Part shown: piece by piece, positions 35,806 to 44,863 of the stretch
How positions within the stretch are numbered: position 1 is the stretch's first letter
Layout of the letters: each line of letters opens with the position of its first letter
NCBI GenBank assembly: GCA_013822695.1
Contig: PNKW01000011.1
Span: 1-59,456 of the forward strand
Direction: 5' to 3'
Length of the DNA: 59,456 nt
Source: Erythrobacter sp.
GTDB taxonomy: Bacteria; Pseudomonadota; Alphaproteobacteria; Sphingomonadales; Sphingomonadaceae
The notes under the pieces: model-generated
Seen by the model: the letters and a program-made list of their open reading frames with translations, nothing else
The model's database searches: none
Told to the model about the DNA's origin: nothing
Made by a program: the position numbers and the translations under genes

Positions 35806-37668
35806 TCAGGCTGCCTCGGCAGCCTCCAGCGCCGCCCCTGCCGCCAGCCAGGCCTCTTCCGCAGCCGCCAGCGCATCGCCCGCCTTGGCGCGCGCCGAGA
35901 GCAAGTCCTGCAGCCTGGCGCTGCCCTGCCCGCCGCTGCTTGCAGCGACGATCTGCGCGTCGAGCCGTTCCACTTCGGCGGCGGCGCGGGCCAGCGCCTT
36001 CTCGGCCTTGTCGAGCTGCGACTGGGCATAGCGGGTCTCGGCCATCGGGCGGGCGGGGGCCGGCTTCACGCCTGCGTTGCCCCCCTTCACCCCCTCGCCC
36101 CTGGGCTTTCGGCCGAGGATGAAGTCGATGTAGTCGTCCATGCTGCCGTCATATTCGCGCGCTGTTCCGCCATCGACGAGGAACAGGCGATCTGCGGTCA
36201 ATTCGACCATGTGCCGGTCGTGGCTGATCAGGATCACCGCGCCGGAATAGTCGTTCAGCGCCTGCACCAACGCCTCGCGCGCGTCGACATCCAGGTGGTT
36301 GGTCGGCTCGTCGAGGATCAGCAGATGCGGCGCGTCGCGGGTGATCAGCGCCAGCGCGAGCCGCGCACGCTCGCCGCCCGAGAGCTTCTCGACCCGCTGC
36401 TGGGCGCGCGGACCGGAAAAGCCGAACCGCCCCAATTGCGCGCGCACCGCGGCGGGCGATTGCCCCTCCATCGCGCGCGCCATCAGATCGAGCGGGGTGT
36501 CTTCGGCCGCCAGTTCCTCGACCTGATACTGGGTGAAATAGCCGACCTTGAGCTTGCCCGGCGCGTTGACCTCGCCCTCGGCCGGGGTCAGCTGCGCCGC
36601 CAGCAGGCGCGCCAGCGTGGTCTTGCCGTTGCCGTTGCGGCCCAGCAGCGCGATGCGATCATCGGCCTCGATCCGGAAATTGAGCCGCTTGAGGATCGGC
36701 GGCGCTGCGCCGTATCCGACGGCGGCCTGCTCCAGCGTGATCATCGGCGATTTCATCTCGGCCGGATCTGGGAAATCGAAGCTCAGCGTGGGGTCTTCCA
36801 TCAACGCGGCGATGGGCTGCATCTTGGCGAGCATCTTGGCGCGCGACTGCGCCTGCTTGGCGGTCGAGGCGCGCGCGGAGTTGCGCGCGACGTAATCGCG
36901 CAGCCGCGCGGCCTGCGCCTCCTGCGATGCCTTGGCGGCCGCCAGCTGCGCGGCGCGCTCGGCCCGCTGCTTTTCGAAGGCATCATAGCCCCCCGGATAG
37001 AGCGTCAGCTGCCCGCCTTGCAGGTGCAGGATGTGATCGACCACCTTGTTGAGCAGGTCGCGTTCATGGCTGATCACCACCAGCGTTGCCGGGTAGGACT
37101 TGAGGAAGTTCTCCAACCACAGCGTCGTTTCCAGATCGAGGTGGTTCGAAGGCTCGTCGAGCAGCAGGATGTCAGGCTCGGAAAACAAGAGCGCGCCCAA
37201 TGCAATGCGCATCTTCCACCCGCCCGAGAAGCTGTCGACGGGGCGCTGCTGCATCTCTTCATCGAAGCCGAGGCCATTGAGGATCTTGGCCGCCCGCGCC
37301 GGGGCGCTGTAGGCGTCGATGGCGAGCAGGCGTTCGTGGACATCGCCCATGCGGTCCATGTCGGTGCAGGTCTCGAGCTCCGCCAGCAGCGCCGCGCGTT
37401 CGGTCGCCGAGGCGAGCACCACTTCCTCGGGCGTCATCTTGCCGTGGGGAGCTTCCTGCGCAATATAGCCGATGCGCGCGCGGGCGGGCTTGGATATCTC
37501 GCCATCGTCGGGCTCGATCTCGCCGATCAGCGCCTTCATCAGCGTCGACTTGCCCGCGCCGTTGCGCCCGATCAGGCCGACGCGCGCCCCCACCGGCACG
37601 GTCGCGCTGGCGCGCTCAAGGATGGCCCGGCCGCCAAGCCGCACGGTGATATTGTCGATAGTCAGCAT
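35806..37668 (-). CDS. ABC-F family ATP-binding protein
   Basis: A 620-residue protein with two ABC domains and no membrane segments. Domain 1 has GLIGRNGAGKSTLMK (Walker A), SGGWKMRIAL (signature) and LLLDEPSNHLD (Walker B). Domain 2 has LLGRNGNGKTTLARLL, LSGGERARLALALI and LILDEPTNHLD. A linker rich in Ala, Arg and Gln (residues about 235-280) is typical of ABC-F translation factors, and a C-terminal coiled-coil extension (KAEKALARAAAEVERLDAQI) is present. Probably a ribosome-associated factor of the Uup/YheS type; not a transporter. Confidence 0.93.
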   Translation of the reverse strand: MLTIDNITVRLGGRAILERASATVPVGARVGLIGRNGAGKSTLMKALIGEIEPDDGEISKPARARIGYIAQEAPHGKMTPEEVVLASATERAALLAELETCTDMDRMGDVHERLLAIDAYSAPARAAKILNGLGFDEEMQQRPVDSFSGGWKMRIALGALLFSEPDILLLDEPSNHLDLETTLWLENFLKSYPATLVVISHERDLLNKVVDHILHLQGGQLTLYPGGYDAFEKQRAERAAQLAAAKASQEAQAARLRDYVARNSARASTAKQAQSRAKMLAKMQPIAALMEDPTLSFDFPDPAEMKSPMITLEQAAVGYGAAPPILKRLNFRIEADDRIALLGRNGNGKTTLARLLAAQLTPAEGEVNAPGKLKVGYFTQYQVEELAAEDTPLDLMARAMEGQSPAAVRAQLGRFGFSGPRAQQRVEKLSGGERARLALALITRDAPHLLILDEPTNHLDVDAREALVQALNDYSGAVILISHDRHMVELTADRLFLVDGGTAREYDGSMDDYIDFILGRKPRGEGVKGGNAGVKPAPARPMAETRYAQSQLDKAEKALARAAAEVERLDAQIVAASSGGQGSARLQDLLSARAKAGDALAAAEEAWLAAGAALEAAEAA

Positions 37669-37723
37669 GGGCGCGCCTCTATCACCCTATCACGCGCGCC
37701 CCAAAGAAAATCCCTGCCCGTGT

Positions 37724-38743
37724 TTACCTACGCAGGCGGGCGGCCTCGCGGAAGGAGACGAGCCGGCGACCGTCCTCGTCCCACAGCGCCAGCACGAGCG
37801 GCCGGAAGGTCTGCGGCACTGTCAGACGATTGACCTCGCGCAGCTGCGGAAAGGCCTTGAGCACGCTCGGCAGGCGGTAGAAGGGGATGCGGCTGGCGAG
37901 GTGGTGGACGTGGTGCATCCCGATATTGCCGGTGAACCAGCGCAGCGGCTGCGGCAGATCGAGGTGCGAGCTGCTCTTGATGGCCGCTTCGTGGAACTCC
38001 CAGCTCCCGCGCCTGTCCCAATGCGCCGCCTCGAACTGGTGCTGCACGTAGAACAGCCACACGCCCAGCGTCGCCGCGACCAGCACGGTGGGGATCACCA
38101 CCAGCAGCGTGGTGCCGATCCCGAAGGCGGCCATCAGGCCTGCGAGGAACCCGGCGGTCGCAAGGTTGGTGGCGAGCGCACTGACCCAGTACTGCACGCC
38201 TTCCTTCATCAGCCCGATCGGCAGGCGGTGGCGCAGCAGGAACAGGTAGGCCGGCCCCAGGCCAAGCAACACCACCGGATGGCGGTAGGCGCGATAGAGC
38301 AGGCGGCCGAGCCAGCTGCGCGACCAGAACTCGCGCACCGTCAAAGTGTCGACATCGCCCACGCCGCGCGCATCGAGATTGCCGGTCGAGGCATGATGCA
38401 GCCTGTGCGAGTGCCGCCAGCAATCATAGGGGGTGAAGGTCAGAATGCCGAGAGCGCGGCCGACCCGGTCGTTGCTGGTGCGCTTGTGCAGGAAGGCGCC
38501 GTGGCCGCAATCATGCTGGATGATGAAGAGCCGCAGCAGGAGCAGCCCCGCCACCGGCACCAGCGCGAGAGCGGCAAGGTAGCCGGCGCTCGTCGCCCAC
38601 AGGATCGCCACCAGCAGGCCGAAGAACGGGGCGAGCGTAACCGCCAGCTCCCACGCGCTGCGTCCGGCATTCGCTTTCATGAAGGGCTTGAGCTGCGATG
38701 CGAGCTGCCGGGGATGGGGCATGGCAGCCTCTAGGCCGGCCAT
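37724..38743 (-). CDS. Fatty acid desaturase family membrane protein
   Basis: A 339-residue membrane enzyme with the three histidine boxes of the desaturase superfamily: IQHDCGHGAFLH, RHSHRLHHAST and GMHHVHHLASR. These bind a di-iron centre. Four or so membrane segments lie between and before them. It acts on acyl lipids; the regiospecificity is unknown, though a carotenoid-modifying or DesA-type role cannot be excluded. Starts at 38743 or 38722 are both possible; the frame also extends upstream but is less likely coding there. Confidence 0.88.
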   Translation of the reverse strand: MAGLEAAMPHPRQLASQLKPFMKANAGRSAWELAVTLAPFFGLLVAILWATSAGYLAALALVPVAGLLLLRLFIIQHDCGHGAFLHKRTSNDRVGRALGILTFTPYDCWRHSHRLHHASTGNLDARGVGDVDTLTVREFWSRSWLGRLLYRAYRHPVVLLGLGPAYLFLLRHRLPIGLMKEGVQYWVSALATNLATAGFLAGLMAAFGIGTTLLVVIPTVLVAATLGVWLFYVQHQFEAAHWDRRGSWEFHEAAIKSSSHLDLPQPLRWFTGNIGMHHVHHLASRIPFYRLPSVLKAFPQLREVNRLTVPQTFRPLVLALWDEDGRRLVSFREAARLRR

Positions 38744-39201
38744 TCGCCGGTCGATCTTCGATTGGATGTTCAAGGTGAGGCATGTCCGGTTTGCAGTCGC
38801 GCCACCATCCAAGCTTCGGCGCAAAGTGCAAGCCTTCTCATGCTGATTCATCGACGAACGCAGCAGCGCAGGCCAGAGGACGGAAAGGAGGTCTGGCAGG
38901 GGCGGAAGCGCAGCGCACAGCGCGCCGCTGAACACGCGCAGCGCGGTCAACGGGGGTGAAGGGAAGCCAATTTTCGAAAGCCCCCAGATGGCCCCCTGCC
39001 AGAGCCGGATGCCTGCGGAAATCGTGGGGCAATGCGGGCCAGAATCGAACTCGCCACCATCCCATCAGGTTCGAATGCTGGAAGCCCAGGAAATCTATCT
39101 CTTTTCCGGTGATATAGCGAAAAATCCATCTGACCCGGATGGTCAGCCGGATTTGATCGAGAAGCGGCCCTGTGCACTTCGCGACATGTTCGTTTTTGAT
39201 T
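38744..39201. other. Intergenic region, no convincing feature
   Basis: A gap of about 458 bp between the minus-strand desaturase start and the end of the sulfatase-maturing enzyme gene. The left half is GC-rich and repetitive in GCGCAGC-like strings. The right half (39040-39200) is more AT-rich. Short open frames on both strands lack ribosome sites and family features, and no RNA gene was recognised. Confidence 0.4.
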
Positions 39202-40110
39202 TCATCGCGATCGCGTGACAACCCGGAACCCGATGTGATCGGTGCCTAGGTCGCGTTCCTGGAACTGGCGGGCGGCAGCGCGGTAGCGCGCGCAGTAATT
39301 CGCCGCGCACAGGAACGAGCCCCCCTTGATCACATTGGTCGGGTGGCCTCCTTCGGGTTGGCTGGTGGTCCATTCCCAAACGTTGCCGATCATGTCGTGA
39401 AGTCCGAAAGCATTGGCCTTGAAGCAACCGGCGGGTGCGCGCGCGGTGTAGCCGTCGGTGCCGATATCGCGCGCAGGGAAGACGCCTTGGTAGTAATTGG
39501 CCTGCGGTTTTCCGTCGGGATCGACCGGCTCAGGCAGGGCTGCCCCGCCTGCGCGCGCCGCGAATTCCCATTGCTCCTCGGTCGGCAAGCTTGCGCTAGC
39601 CCACCTCGCATAGGCCAGTGCGTCGTTGTAGGTGACCTGCACGACGGGATCATTGTCGCGCCCGTCGATCGAACTTCCGGGGCCGTTCGGGTGGCGCCAA
39701 TCGGCACCGGGCACCCACTGCCACCAATTGGGATTGTCGGGGGTGGGGATACGGAACACCGCCGAGCCGGGCTCGCGCATCTCGGGCGGCGCACCGGCGA
39801 GTTGCGGCGGATCGCGCTCTGCTTCGGTGCGGTAGCCGGTGGCCGCGACGAATTCGGCGAATTGCGCGTTGGTGACTTCGGTCGCGGACATCCAGAAGCC
39901 ATCGACCGTGACCGCGGCCGGCGGCCCCTCTTCGCGGTAGCGCGCCGCCTCTCCCATCGTGAAGGTGCCGCCCTCGATCCATACCATCTCGCGCTTGGCG
40001 ACCCCCAAGCAGGAGGGAGCGGAGGCATCCGTGGGGGTATGCCCGGACTCCTCCGCACAATTCGCCAACAGCAGCGCAAGCGCCGCGACCAGTGCCGCCT
40101 TGCGGATCAT
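39202..40110 (-). CDS. Formylglycine-generating enzyme (sulfatase-modifying factor)
   Basis: A 302-residue protein. An N-terminal hydrophobic segment ends LLLANC, lipobox-like, so it is probably exported and membrane-tethered. The FGE domain begins MVWIEGGTFTMGEAARYREEGPP and continues with FWMSATEVTNAQFAEFVAATGY and DMIGNVWEWTTSQ. The active-site cysteine pair is intact: GGSFLCAANYCARYR (about C268 and C273, same spacing as in characterised FGE). It oxidises the Cys of C-x-P-S-R in sulfatases to formylglycine, using O2 and copper. Both sulfatases with that motif lie in this locus. It is divergent from the first one across an operator at 40253. Confidence 0.93.
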   Translation of the reverse strand: MIRKAALVAALALLLANCAEESGHTPTDASAPSCLGVAKREMVWIEGGTFTMGEAARYREEGPPAAVTVDGFWMSATEVTNAQFAEFVAATGYRTEAERDPPQLAGAPPEMREPGSAVFRIPTPDNPNWWQWVPGADWRHPNGPGSSIDGRDNDPVVQVTYNDALAYARWASASLPTEEQWEFAARAGGAALPEPVDPDGKPQANYYQGVFPARDIGTDGYTARAPAGCFKANAFGLHDMIGNVWEWTTSQPEGGHPTNVIKGGSFLCAANYCARYRAAARQFQERDLGTDHIGFRVVTRSR

Positions 40111-40252
40111 TGCCCGCCCCCCGCAAAAGGCGGATCGACCATCACCGACGGATCGGGATTGTGTCCGGGCTCTGGCTGAAGCGTCATCTGAGGTGCCCTT
40201 TTGGCCGGATCGATCGCTTGCATGGGCGACCCGAGGTGCTGGATCATCGGCA

Positions 40253-40267
40253 TAATGTATGCCATTA
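40253..40267. promoter_or_regulatory. TAAT-N7-ATTA operator, site 1
   Basis: TAATGTATGCCATTA (followed by GA) lies in the divergent gap between the FGE and sulfatase genes, 82 bp before the sulfatase start. It matches seven other sites at the locus. Confidence 0.7.
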
Positions 40268-40348
40268 GATCGGTCAATTCATCGCGGTGTACTGGCCCAA
40301 AAATGGGTTCGGAGGCAGCGGATGTAATCATGACGGCAAGGGAAAGCG

Positions 40349-42139
40349 ATGCGATTAATTGGGGTCTGTGTGCTTGCGGCCGTGCTGGTGGCCGGTGCTG
40401 CCGTTTCGGCTGCCACTTCTGCGGACACGGCCCGGCCGCGTCCCAATGTCGTCGTGATCCTCGCCGATGATGCAGGGCTGATGGATTTCGGCGCCTACGG
40501 GGGGGAAGCGCACACGCCCAACATGGATGCCCTCGCCGCGCGCGGCGCGATGTTCACGCAGTTCCGCGCCTCGCCGCTGTGCTCGCCCTCGCGCGCCATG
40601 CTGCTCACCGGCATGGACAACCACCTGACCGGTTTCGCGACGATCCCCGAGGTGCTTCCGAGCGAACAGCGCGGCAAGCCGGGCTATAGCATGGCGCTCG
40701 AACCCGGCGTGCTCACGCTGGCCGATCGGCTGCGCGGTCTCGGTTATCGCACGCTGATGGTCGGCAAGTGGCATCTGGGGGAAGAGGCCGGGGCGATGCC
40801 GCAGGCGCATGGCTTCGATCGCTCCTTCGCGCTCGCCGCATCGGGGGCGGATAACTGGGAGAAGAAGGCCTACATCCCCTATTACAAGGACGCGCCCTGG
40901 TATGAGGACGGGGTCGAGACCGATCTGCCGGACAACTTCTATTCCTCGCGCTTTATCGTCGACAAGATGATCGCCTATCTGCGCGAGACCGACCCGTCGA
41001 AGCCGTTCTTCGCCTACCTGCCGTTTCAAGCCGTTCACATCCCGGTGCAGGCTCCGGCGGAGCTGATCGCGAAGTACAAGGGCCGGTATGACGCGGGCTG
41101 GGATGTGCTGCGGCGCGAGCGGCAGCAGCGGGCCGAGGCGCTTGGGCTCGTGCCGCCGGGCGCGGCCATGGCGGACCTGCCGCCGGGCTATCGCAGGTGG
41201 AGCGATCTGAGTGCAGAGGACCGCGCGCTCTATGCCGCGCGGATGGAGGTGCACGCCGCAATGCTCGAGGCGATGGATGCCAATGTCGGGCGCCTGATCG
41301 AACACCTCAAGGCCAGTGGCCAATATGACAACACGATCTTCGTGCTTGCCTCTGACAACGGCCCCGAACCCTCGCGCGGCGACGACAATGCAACCCTCAG
41401 CGCCTGGCACCGCGTGGCCGGCTATCATATCGGGCTCGAGGGCATGGGCGGGCGCCGGAGCTGGGGCTTTATCGGGCTCGAATGGGCGGCAGCCACCGCA
41501 ACGCCGGGCGCATGGTTCAAGTTCTACGCCACCGAGGGCGGGGTGCGCGTCCCGCTGGCCATTGCCGGTCCGGGGCTTGAAGCGGCGCGTATCGACAGCC
41601 CCGCGATGATGACCGACATCGCCCCCACGCTGCTCGAATGGATCGGCGCGCCCGCGGAGGATGCGGGAAGTGCCGCTCGCAAGATGACCGGGCGCAGCCT
41701 GCTCCCGGTCCTCACCGGAAAGGCGACCAGCACCTATACCAAGGACGAGGTGCGGGTGATCGAAGTGTCGGGCAACACCGCGCTCTACAAGGGCGATTTC
41801 AAGATCACCCGCAGCGTGCTGCCCCTGGGCGATGGCCGCTGGCGGCTGTTCGACCTCGCCCGCGACCCCGGCGAAACCACCGATCTCAGCGTGGAGAATC
41901 CGCAGCTTCTGACCGACATGGTGGCGGAGTATGACGCCTATGCCAGCCGCGTGGGCGTGCTGGCGATGCCCGAGGGTTATGACTCGGTCGCGCAGACTGT
42001 GAGAAACAACATCAGCCACATGCTCGCGAACTATCCCTGGCTCTATGGTGTGATGGCGGGATTGGCGCTGCTGGCCGGGCTTGTCGTCTGGGGTTTGATG
42101 AGGCTGCTGCGCCGGATGTTTCGCCGCGTCGCCGCATGA
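40349..42139 (+). CDS. Type I sulfatase (arylsulfatase), membrane-anchored
   Basis: A 596-residue alkaline-phosphatase-superfamily sulfatase. A signal peptide (residues 1-22) is followed by RPNVVVILADDAGLMDFGAYGG with the Ca-binding Asp pair. The active-site block is ASPLCSPSRAMLLTG, with C78 the residue to become formylglycine. MVGKWHLG and LASDNGPEPS are further family blocks. A C-terminal helix (GVMAGLALLAGLVVWGL) and a basic tail anchor it in the inner membrane. AAGGGAAAGCG precedes the ATG. It is served by the adjacent FGE; the substrate class cannot be told. Confidence 0.95.
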   Translation: MRLIGVCVLAAVLVAGAAVSAATSADTARPRPNVVVILADDAGLMDFGAYGGEAHTPNMDALAARGAMFTQFRASPLCSPSRAMLLTGMDNHLTGFATIPEVLPSEQRGKPGYSMALEPGVLTLADRLRGLGYRTLMVGKWHLGEEAGAMPQAHGFDRSFALAASGADNWEKKAYIPYYKDAPWYEDGVETDLPDNFYSSRFIVDKMIAYLRETDPSKPFFAYLPFQAVHIPVQAPAELIAKYKGRYDAGWDVLRRERQQRAEALGLVPPGAAMADLPPGYRRWSDLSAEDRALYAARMEVHAAMLEAMDANVGRLIEHLKASGQYDNTIFVLASDNGPEPSRGDDNATLSAWHRVAGYHIGLEGMGGRRSWGFIGLEWAAATATPGAWFKFYATEGGVRVPLAIAGPGLEAARIDSPAMMTDIAPTLLEWIGAPAEDAGSAARKMTGRSLLPVLTGKATSTYTKDEVRVIEVSGNTALYKGDFKITRSVLPLGDGRWRLFDLARDPGETTDLSVENPQLLTDMVAEYDAYASRVGVLAMPEGYDSVAQTVRNNISHMLANYPWLYGVMAGLALLAGLVVWGLMRLLRRMFRRVAA

Positions 42140-42215
42140 TCCGGCGTCGGTAAGCGCAGCAGCCGTGCGGCACTCCGCAGCTCGATGGGATTTTCTGCGG
42201 TTCTTGATTGGTCGT

Positions 42216-42230
42216 TAATGCATGGTATTA
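42216..42230. promoter_or_regulatory. TAAT-N7-ATTA operator, site 2
   Basis: TAATGCATGGTATTA, 61 bp before the GTG start of the MBL-fold hydrolase gene. Confidence 0.7.
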
Positions 42231-42290
42231 GTTTGCCCCGTTATGGGCGGACTCAGGCTGACACGCTGCCCGGATGGAAGGAGCCGACTC

Positions 42291-43367
42291 GTGACCTGGT
42301 TGAAAAGGATCGGACTGACGGCACTCGCCCTCGTTCTCATCGGGGGCGTGGCGGCTTACGCATTGCAGGCGCGCATCGGCATGTGGCTGTTCGAGCGCGG
42401 CACCGCGCAGCGCATGGGCGTCGACAATCTCGCCGCGCTGGGTGATGGCCTCCACGTCGGCCTGTGCGGCACCGGCTCTCCCATGCCCAATCTTGGCCGC
42501 GCAGGGCCCTGCAACGTCGTGATAGCCGGCGAACAGATGTTCGTGGTCGACATCGGCGAAGGCGGGGCGGAGACGCTCAATGTCATGGGCATCAGCCCCG
42601 GCAATGCCGACGGACTGCTGCTGACGCATTTCCATTCCGACCATATCGACGGCTTCGGCCCGCTGATGCTGTTCCACTGGACCCGCGGATCGAGCACCGC
42701 GCCGCTCCCGGTCTATGGCCCGCGCGGGGTCGAGGCGATCGTGGACGGGTTCAACGCGGCCTACGCGACCGACAACACCTATCGCATCGCGCATCACGGC
42801 ACCGCGGTCGTCCCGCCGAGCGGCGCGGGCGGCATCGCGCGCCCGTTCGAAATGACCGGTCCGACGGCTGTGGTGCTGGAGCGTAACGGCCTGAAAATCA
42901 CCGCTTTCACGGTCAACCATGACCCGATCAAGCCCTCGGTCGGCTACCGCTTCGAATACAAGGGGCGCTCGCTGTGCATCAGCGGTGACACCAAGAAGTC
43001 GCCCAATCTCGAAGCCGTCTGCAAGGGCGTCGACATCCTCGTGCACGAGGCGCTGAACCCCGGACTGGTCCAGAAGATGGAAGCGGCGGCGGGAGCGGAC
43101 GGCCAGATCGGCGCCGCCAAGATCATGCACGACATTCAGGATTACCACACCTCGCCCGAAGAGGCCGCCGAAAGTGCGCAGGCGGCCGGTGCCGGAATGC
43201 TGGTGCTGAGCCATCTCGTCCCGCCGCTGCCGAGCCGGTGGCTCTACGCCGCCTTCCTCGGCGATGCCGAAAGCCGCTTTTCCGGCCCGCTCGTGGTCGG
43301 CGAGGACGGCATGATGTTCTCGCTGCCCACCGGCAGCAAGACAATCGACCGAACCCGGTTGATATGA
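42291..43367 (+). CDS. MBL-fold metallohydrolase with N-terminal membrane anchor
   Basis: A 358-residue protein. A single hydrophobic segment (residues 6-25) anchors or exports it. The metallo-beta-lactamase motif LLLTHFHSDHIDGFG (residues 112-118 core) binds two metals, and CISGDTKKS and LSHLVPP supply further ligands. GTGSPMPNLGRAGPCNVVIAG is like RNase Z-type and MBL-type arylsulfatase (AtsA) proteins, so a third sulfatase is possible here. GTG 42291 has AAGGAG eight bases upstream. The EF-hand gene follows 67 bp later. Confidence 0.87.
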   Translation: MTWLKRIGLTALALVLIGGVAAYALQARIGMWLFERGTAQRMGVDNLAALGDGLHVGLCGTGSPMPNLGRAGPCNVVIAGEQMFVVDIGEGGAETLNVMGISPGNADGLLLTHFHSDHIDGFGPLMLFHWTRGSSTAPLPVYGPRGVEAIVDGFNAAYATDNTYRIAHHGTAVVPPSGAGGIARPFEMTGPTAVVLERNGLKITAFTVNHDPIKPSVGYRFEYKGRSLCISGDTKKSPNLEAVCKGVDILVHEALNPGLVQKMEAAAGADGQIGAAKIMHDIQDYHTSPEEAAESAQAAGAGMLVLSHLVPPLPSRWLYAAFLGDAESRFSGPLVVGEDGMMFSLPTGSKTIDRTRLI

Positions 43368-43434
43368 GGCAGCGACTGATCCGCTGCAGCGAACGGGCTT
43401 ACCCCGCCCCTGAACCCGTGAAGGAGAATGACCG

Positions 43435-43707
43435 ATGAAAACGATGTACCGGATTGCAGTGCTTGCAGCGGCTTCGCTGGCCCTTGCCCCCGCAGCCCAT
43501 GCCCAGACCTACGACATGGCGTTGTCGCACCTGACCTCGAAGTTCAAGGCGGCTGACAAGAATGGCGATGGCAAGCTCAGCCTGCAGGAAGCCAAGGACG
43601 GCGGCATGACCCGTGTCGTTGCCAACTTCAAGACGATCGATACCGACAAGGACGGTTACGTGACCTTCGCCCAGCTCAAGGCCCAGCTGGATGCCCGGTA
43701 CAAGTAG
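43435..43707 (+). CDS. Secreted EF-hand protein
   Basis: A 90-residue protein with a signal peptide ending AHAQT. Two EF-hand loops are visible: DKNGDGKLSLQE (about residues 42-53) and DTDKDGYVTFAQL (about 70-82), both with the canonical Ca2+ ligands. AAGGAGAATGACCG precedes ATG 43435. A perfect hairpin follows the stop. It follows the MBL-fold gene and is probably co-transcribed. A Ca2+-binding or buffering role in the periplasm fits its Ca-dependent sulfatase neighbours (inference). Confidence 0.85.
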   Translation: MKTMYRIAVLAAASLALAPAAHAQTYDMALSHLTSKFKAADKNGDGKLSLQEAKDGGMTRVVANFKTIDTDKDGYVTFAQLKAQLDARYK

Positions 43708-43716
43708 ATGCTGACG

Positions 43717-43758
43717 CGATCGGGACGCGCCGACAGAGGATGTAGCGCGTCCCGATCG
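43717..43758. terminator. Hairpin between convergent EF-hand genes
   Basis: CGATCGGGACGCGC and GCGCGTCCCGATCG form a perfect 14-bp stem over a 14-base loop, nine bp after the plus-strand stop. It lies between convergent genes and can act for both. No T-tract follows. Confidence 0.6.
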
Positions 43759-43811
43759 GCAATAGCATGCTGCTTCACGACACGGCCCCGGGTCTCGCAG
43801 GGCCGGGATGG

Positions 43812-44231
43812 TCAGAGCACTGGCAGGTCGGCGAGGATGATGATGCCGTCCTCGTCCTGATCGATCAGGGCGAAGATATCGCGCTCGGGCTGGTCCCACT
43901 CCGCGCGCGACAGTAATCCGTCGCCGTTCTTGTCGGCCATCGCCAGAACCTGTTCGAGCTTTTCGGTGAACTTCTTCTTGGCGATCCGGATCTTGGGCGC
44001 GTCATCCGCGCTCGCCACGCCGTTGCCGTTGCGATCGAGCTTGGCGAAGATATCGGCGCGGTGCGCGTCATATTCCCGGCGGGTGACCCTGCCGTCACTA
44101 TTGGTGTCGGCTTCCTTGAGGATAGCGCGGACCTTTTCAAGCTGCTCCGCCGAAGGCTGGGCGGCTACCGGGAAACAGACGCTTGCAAGAGCGGCAGCGG
44201 CAAGAATGCGGATGGTTGTGTGCATGGTCAT
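43812..44231 (-). CDS. Secreted four-EF-hand protein
   Basis: A 139-residue protein with signal peptide ending PVAAQP. Four EF-hand loops follow: DTNSDGRVTRRE, DRNGNGVASADD, DKNGDGLLSRAE and DQDEDGIIILAD. Start codons at 44231 and 44225 are both in frame. It is convergent to the two-EF-hand gene and divergent from the operator pair at 44284 and 44360. Role unknown; Ca2+ binding in the periplasm is clear from the loops. Confidence 0.87.
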   Translation of the reverse strand: MTMHTTIRILAAAALASVCFPVAAQPSAEQLEKVRAILKEADTNSDGRVTRREYDAHRADIFAKLDRNGNGVASADDAPKIRIAKKKFTEKLEQVLAMADKNGDGLLSRAEWDQPERDIFALIDQDEDGIIILADLPVL

Positions 44232-44283
44232 GCTCCGTTCGATTCGCCGCCGATGGCTCGAGAGGGCGACTGATGCGCATCAG

Positions 44284-44298
44284 TAATTGAATCCATTA
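44284..44298. promoter_or_regulatory. TAAT-N7-ATTA operator, site 3
   Basis: TAATTGAATCCATTA (followed by GA), 53 bp from the start of the minus-strand EF-hand gene. Confidence 0.65.
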
Positions 44299-44359
44299 GA
44301 ACGACAAGGGGGTGCCGCGGTTTGCCGCGGTGCGAAATTAGCGATTGCCCGACGCGCCC

Positions 44360-44374
44360 TAATGCCTCATATTA
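44360..44374. promoter_or_regulatory. TAAT-N7-ATTA operator, site 4
   Basis: TAATGCCTCATATTA, 49 bp before the plus-strand membrane protein gene at 44423. Paired with site 3 in a divergent promoter region. Confidence 0.7.
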
Positions 44375-44422
44375 ATTACCGGGGCTCCAGCCTGGCTTCG
44401 GGCACAGCAAACGGGATGAGTG

Positions 44423-44818
44423 ATGGCAAAGGTTCTGAAATGGGCGGTTCGCGTGCCGGCCGTGCTGCTGGCGGTCCTGTTCGGGGTTCTGGGTATCCGC
44501 ACCATGACGAACCCGGATCGCGCCGCGGCTTTCTTCGGCTACCAGTTTCCCGATAGCGGGTTGGGGCTGAGCTCTCTGACCGGCCATTCGGCCAGTTGGG
44601 CGCTGACCATCGCGGTGTGTCTCGCGATCGGCCTGATCCGCAAGGAACGCGTGTGGTTCTATCCGGCGATGATGCTGTTCGGGTTCTTCGCGCTGGGCCG
44701 GATCGCCGCGACCCTGCTCCACGGCGCCCCCATTCATCCGGAGCGCGTCATTCCGGAGCTGGCGTTCGTCGGCCTGCTCTACCTCGCAGCGCGGCAAACG
44801 CCTGAGACCAGCCGATAG
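44423..44818 (+). CDS. Small four-TM membrane protein
   Basis: A 131-residue protein with about four membrane helices, for example VPAVLLAVLFGVLGI and PAMMLFGFFALGRIAATLL. Conserved-looking polar points are NPDRAAAFFGYQFPD and the GR in ALGRIAATLLHG. It somewhat resembles DUF4345-type proteins, but I am not sure. It starts the transcript behind operator site 4 and is followed 45 bp later by the dehalogenase-like gene. Confidence 0.7.
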   Translation: MAKVLKWAVRVPAVLLAVLFGVLGIRTMTNPDRAAAFFGYQFPDSGLGLSSLTGHSASWALTIAVCLAIGLIRKERVWFYPAMMLFGFFALGRIAATLLHGAPIHPERVIPELAFVGLLYLAARQTPETSR

Positions 44819-44863
44819 TGGCGCGACGGGCGCAGAATTGAGACGATTGAGCGGGAGCAAGGC

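Noticed and set aside
39040..39110. tRNA-like T-loop strings (AATCGAACT, GGTTCGAAT)
   Set aside because: No acceptor or anticodon stems could be assembled around either string.
40107..40331. Small ORF upstream of the FGE gene, overlapping its ATG
   Set aside because: Operator site 1 lies inside it and it has no ribosome site; only the overlap with FGE argues for it.
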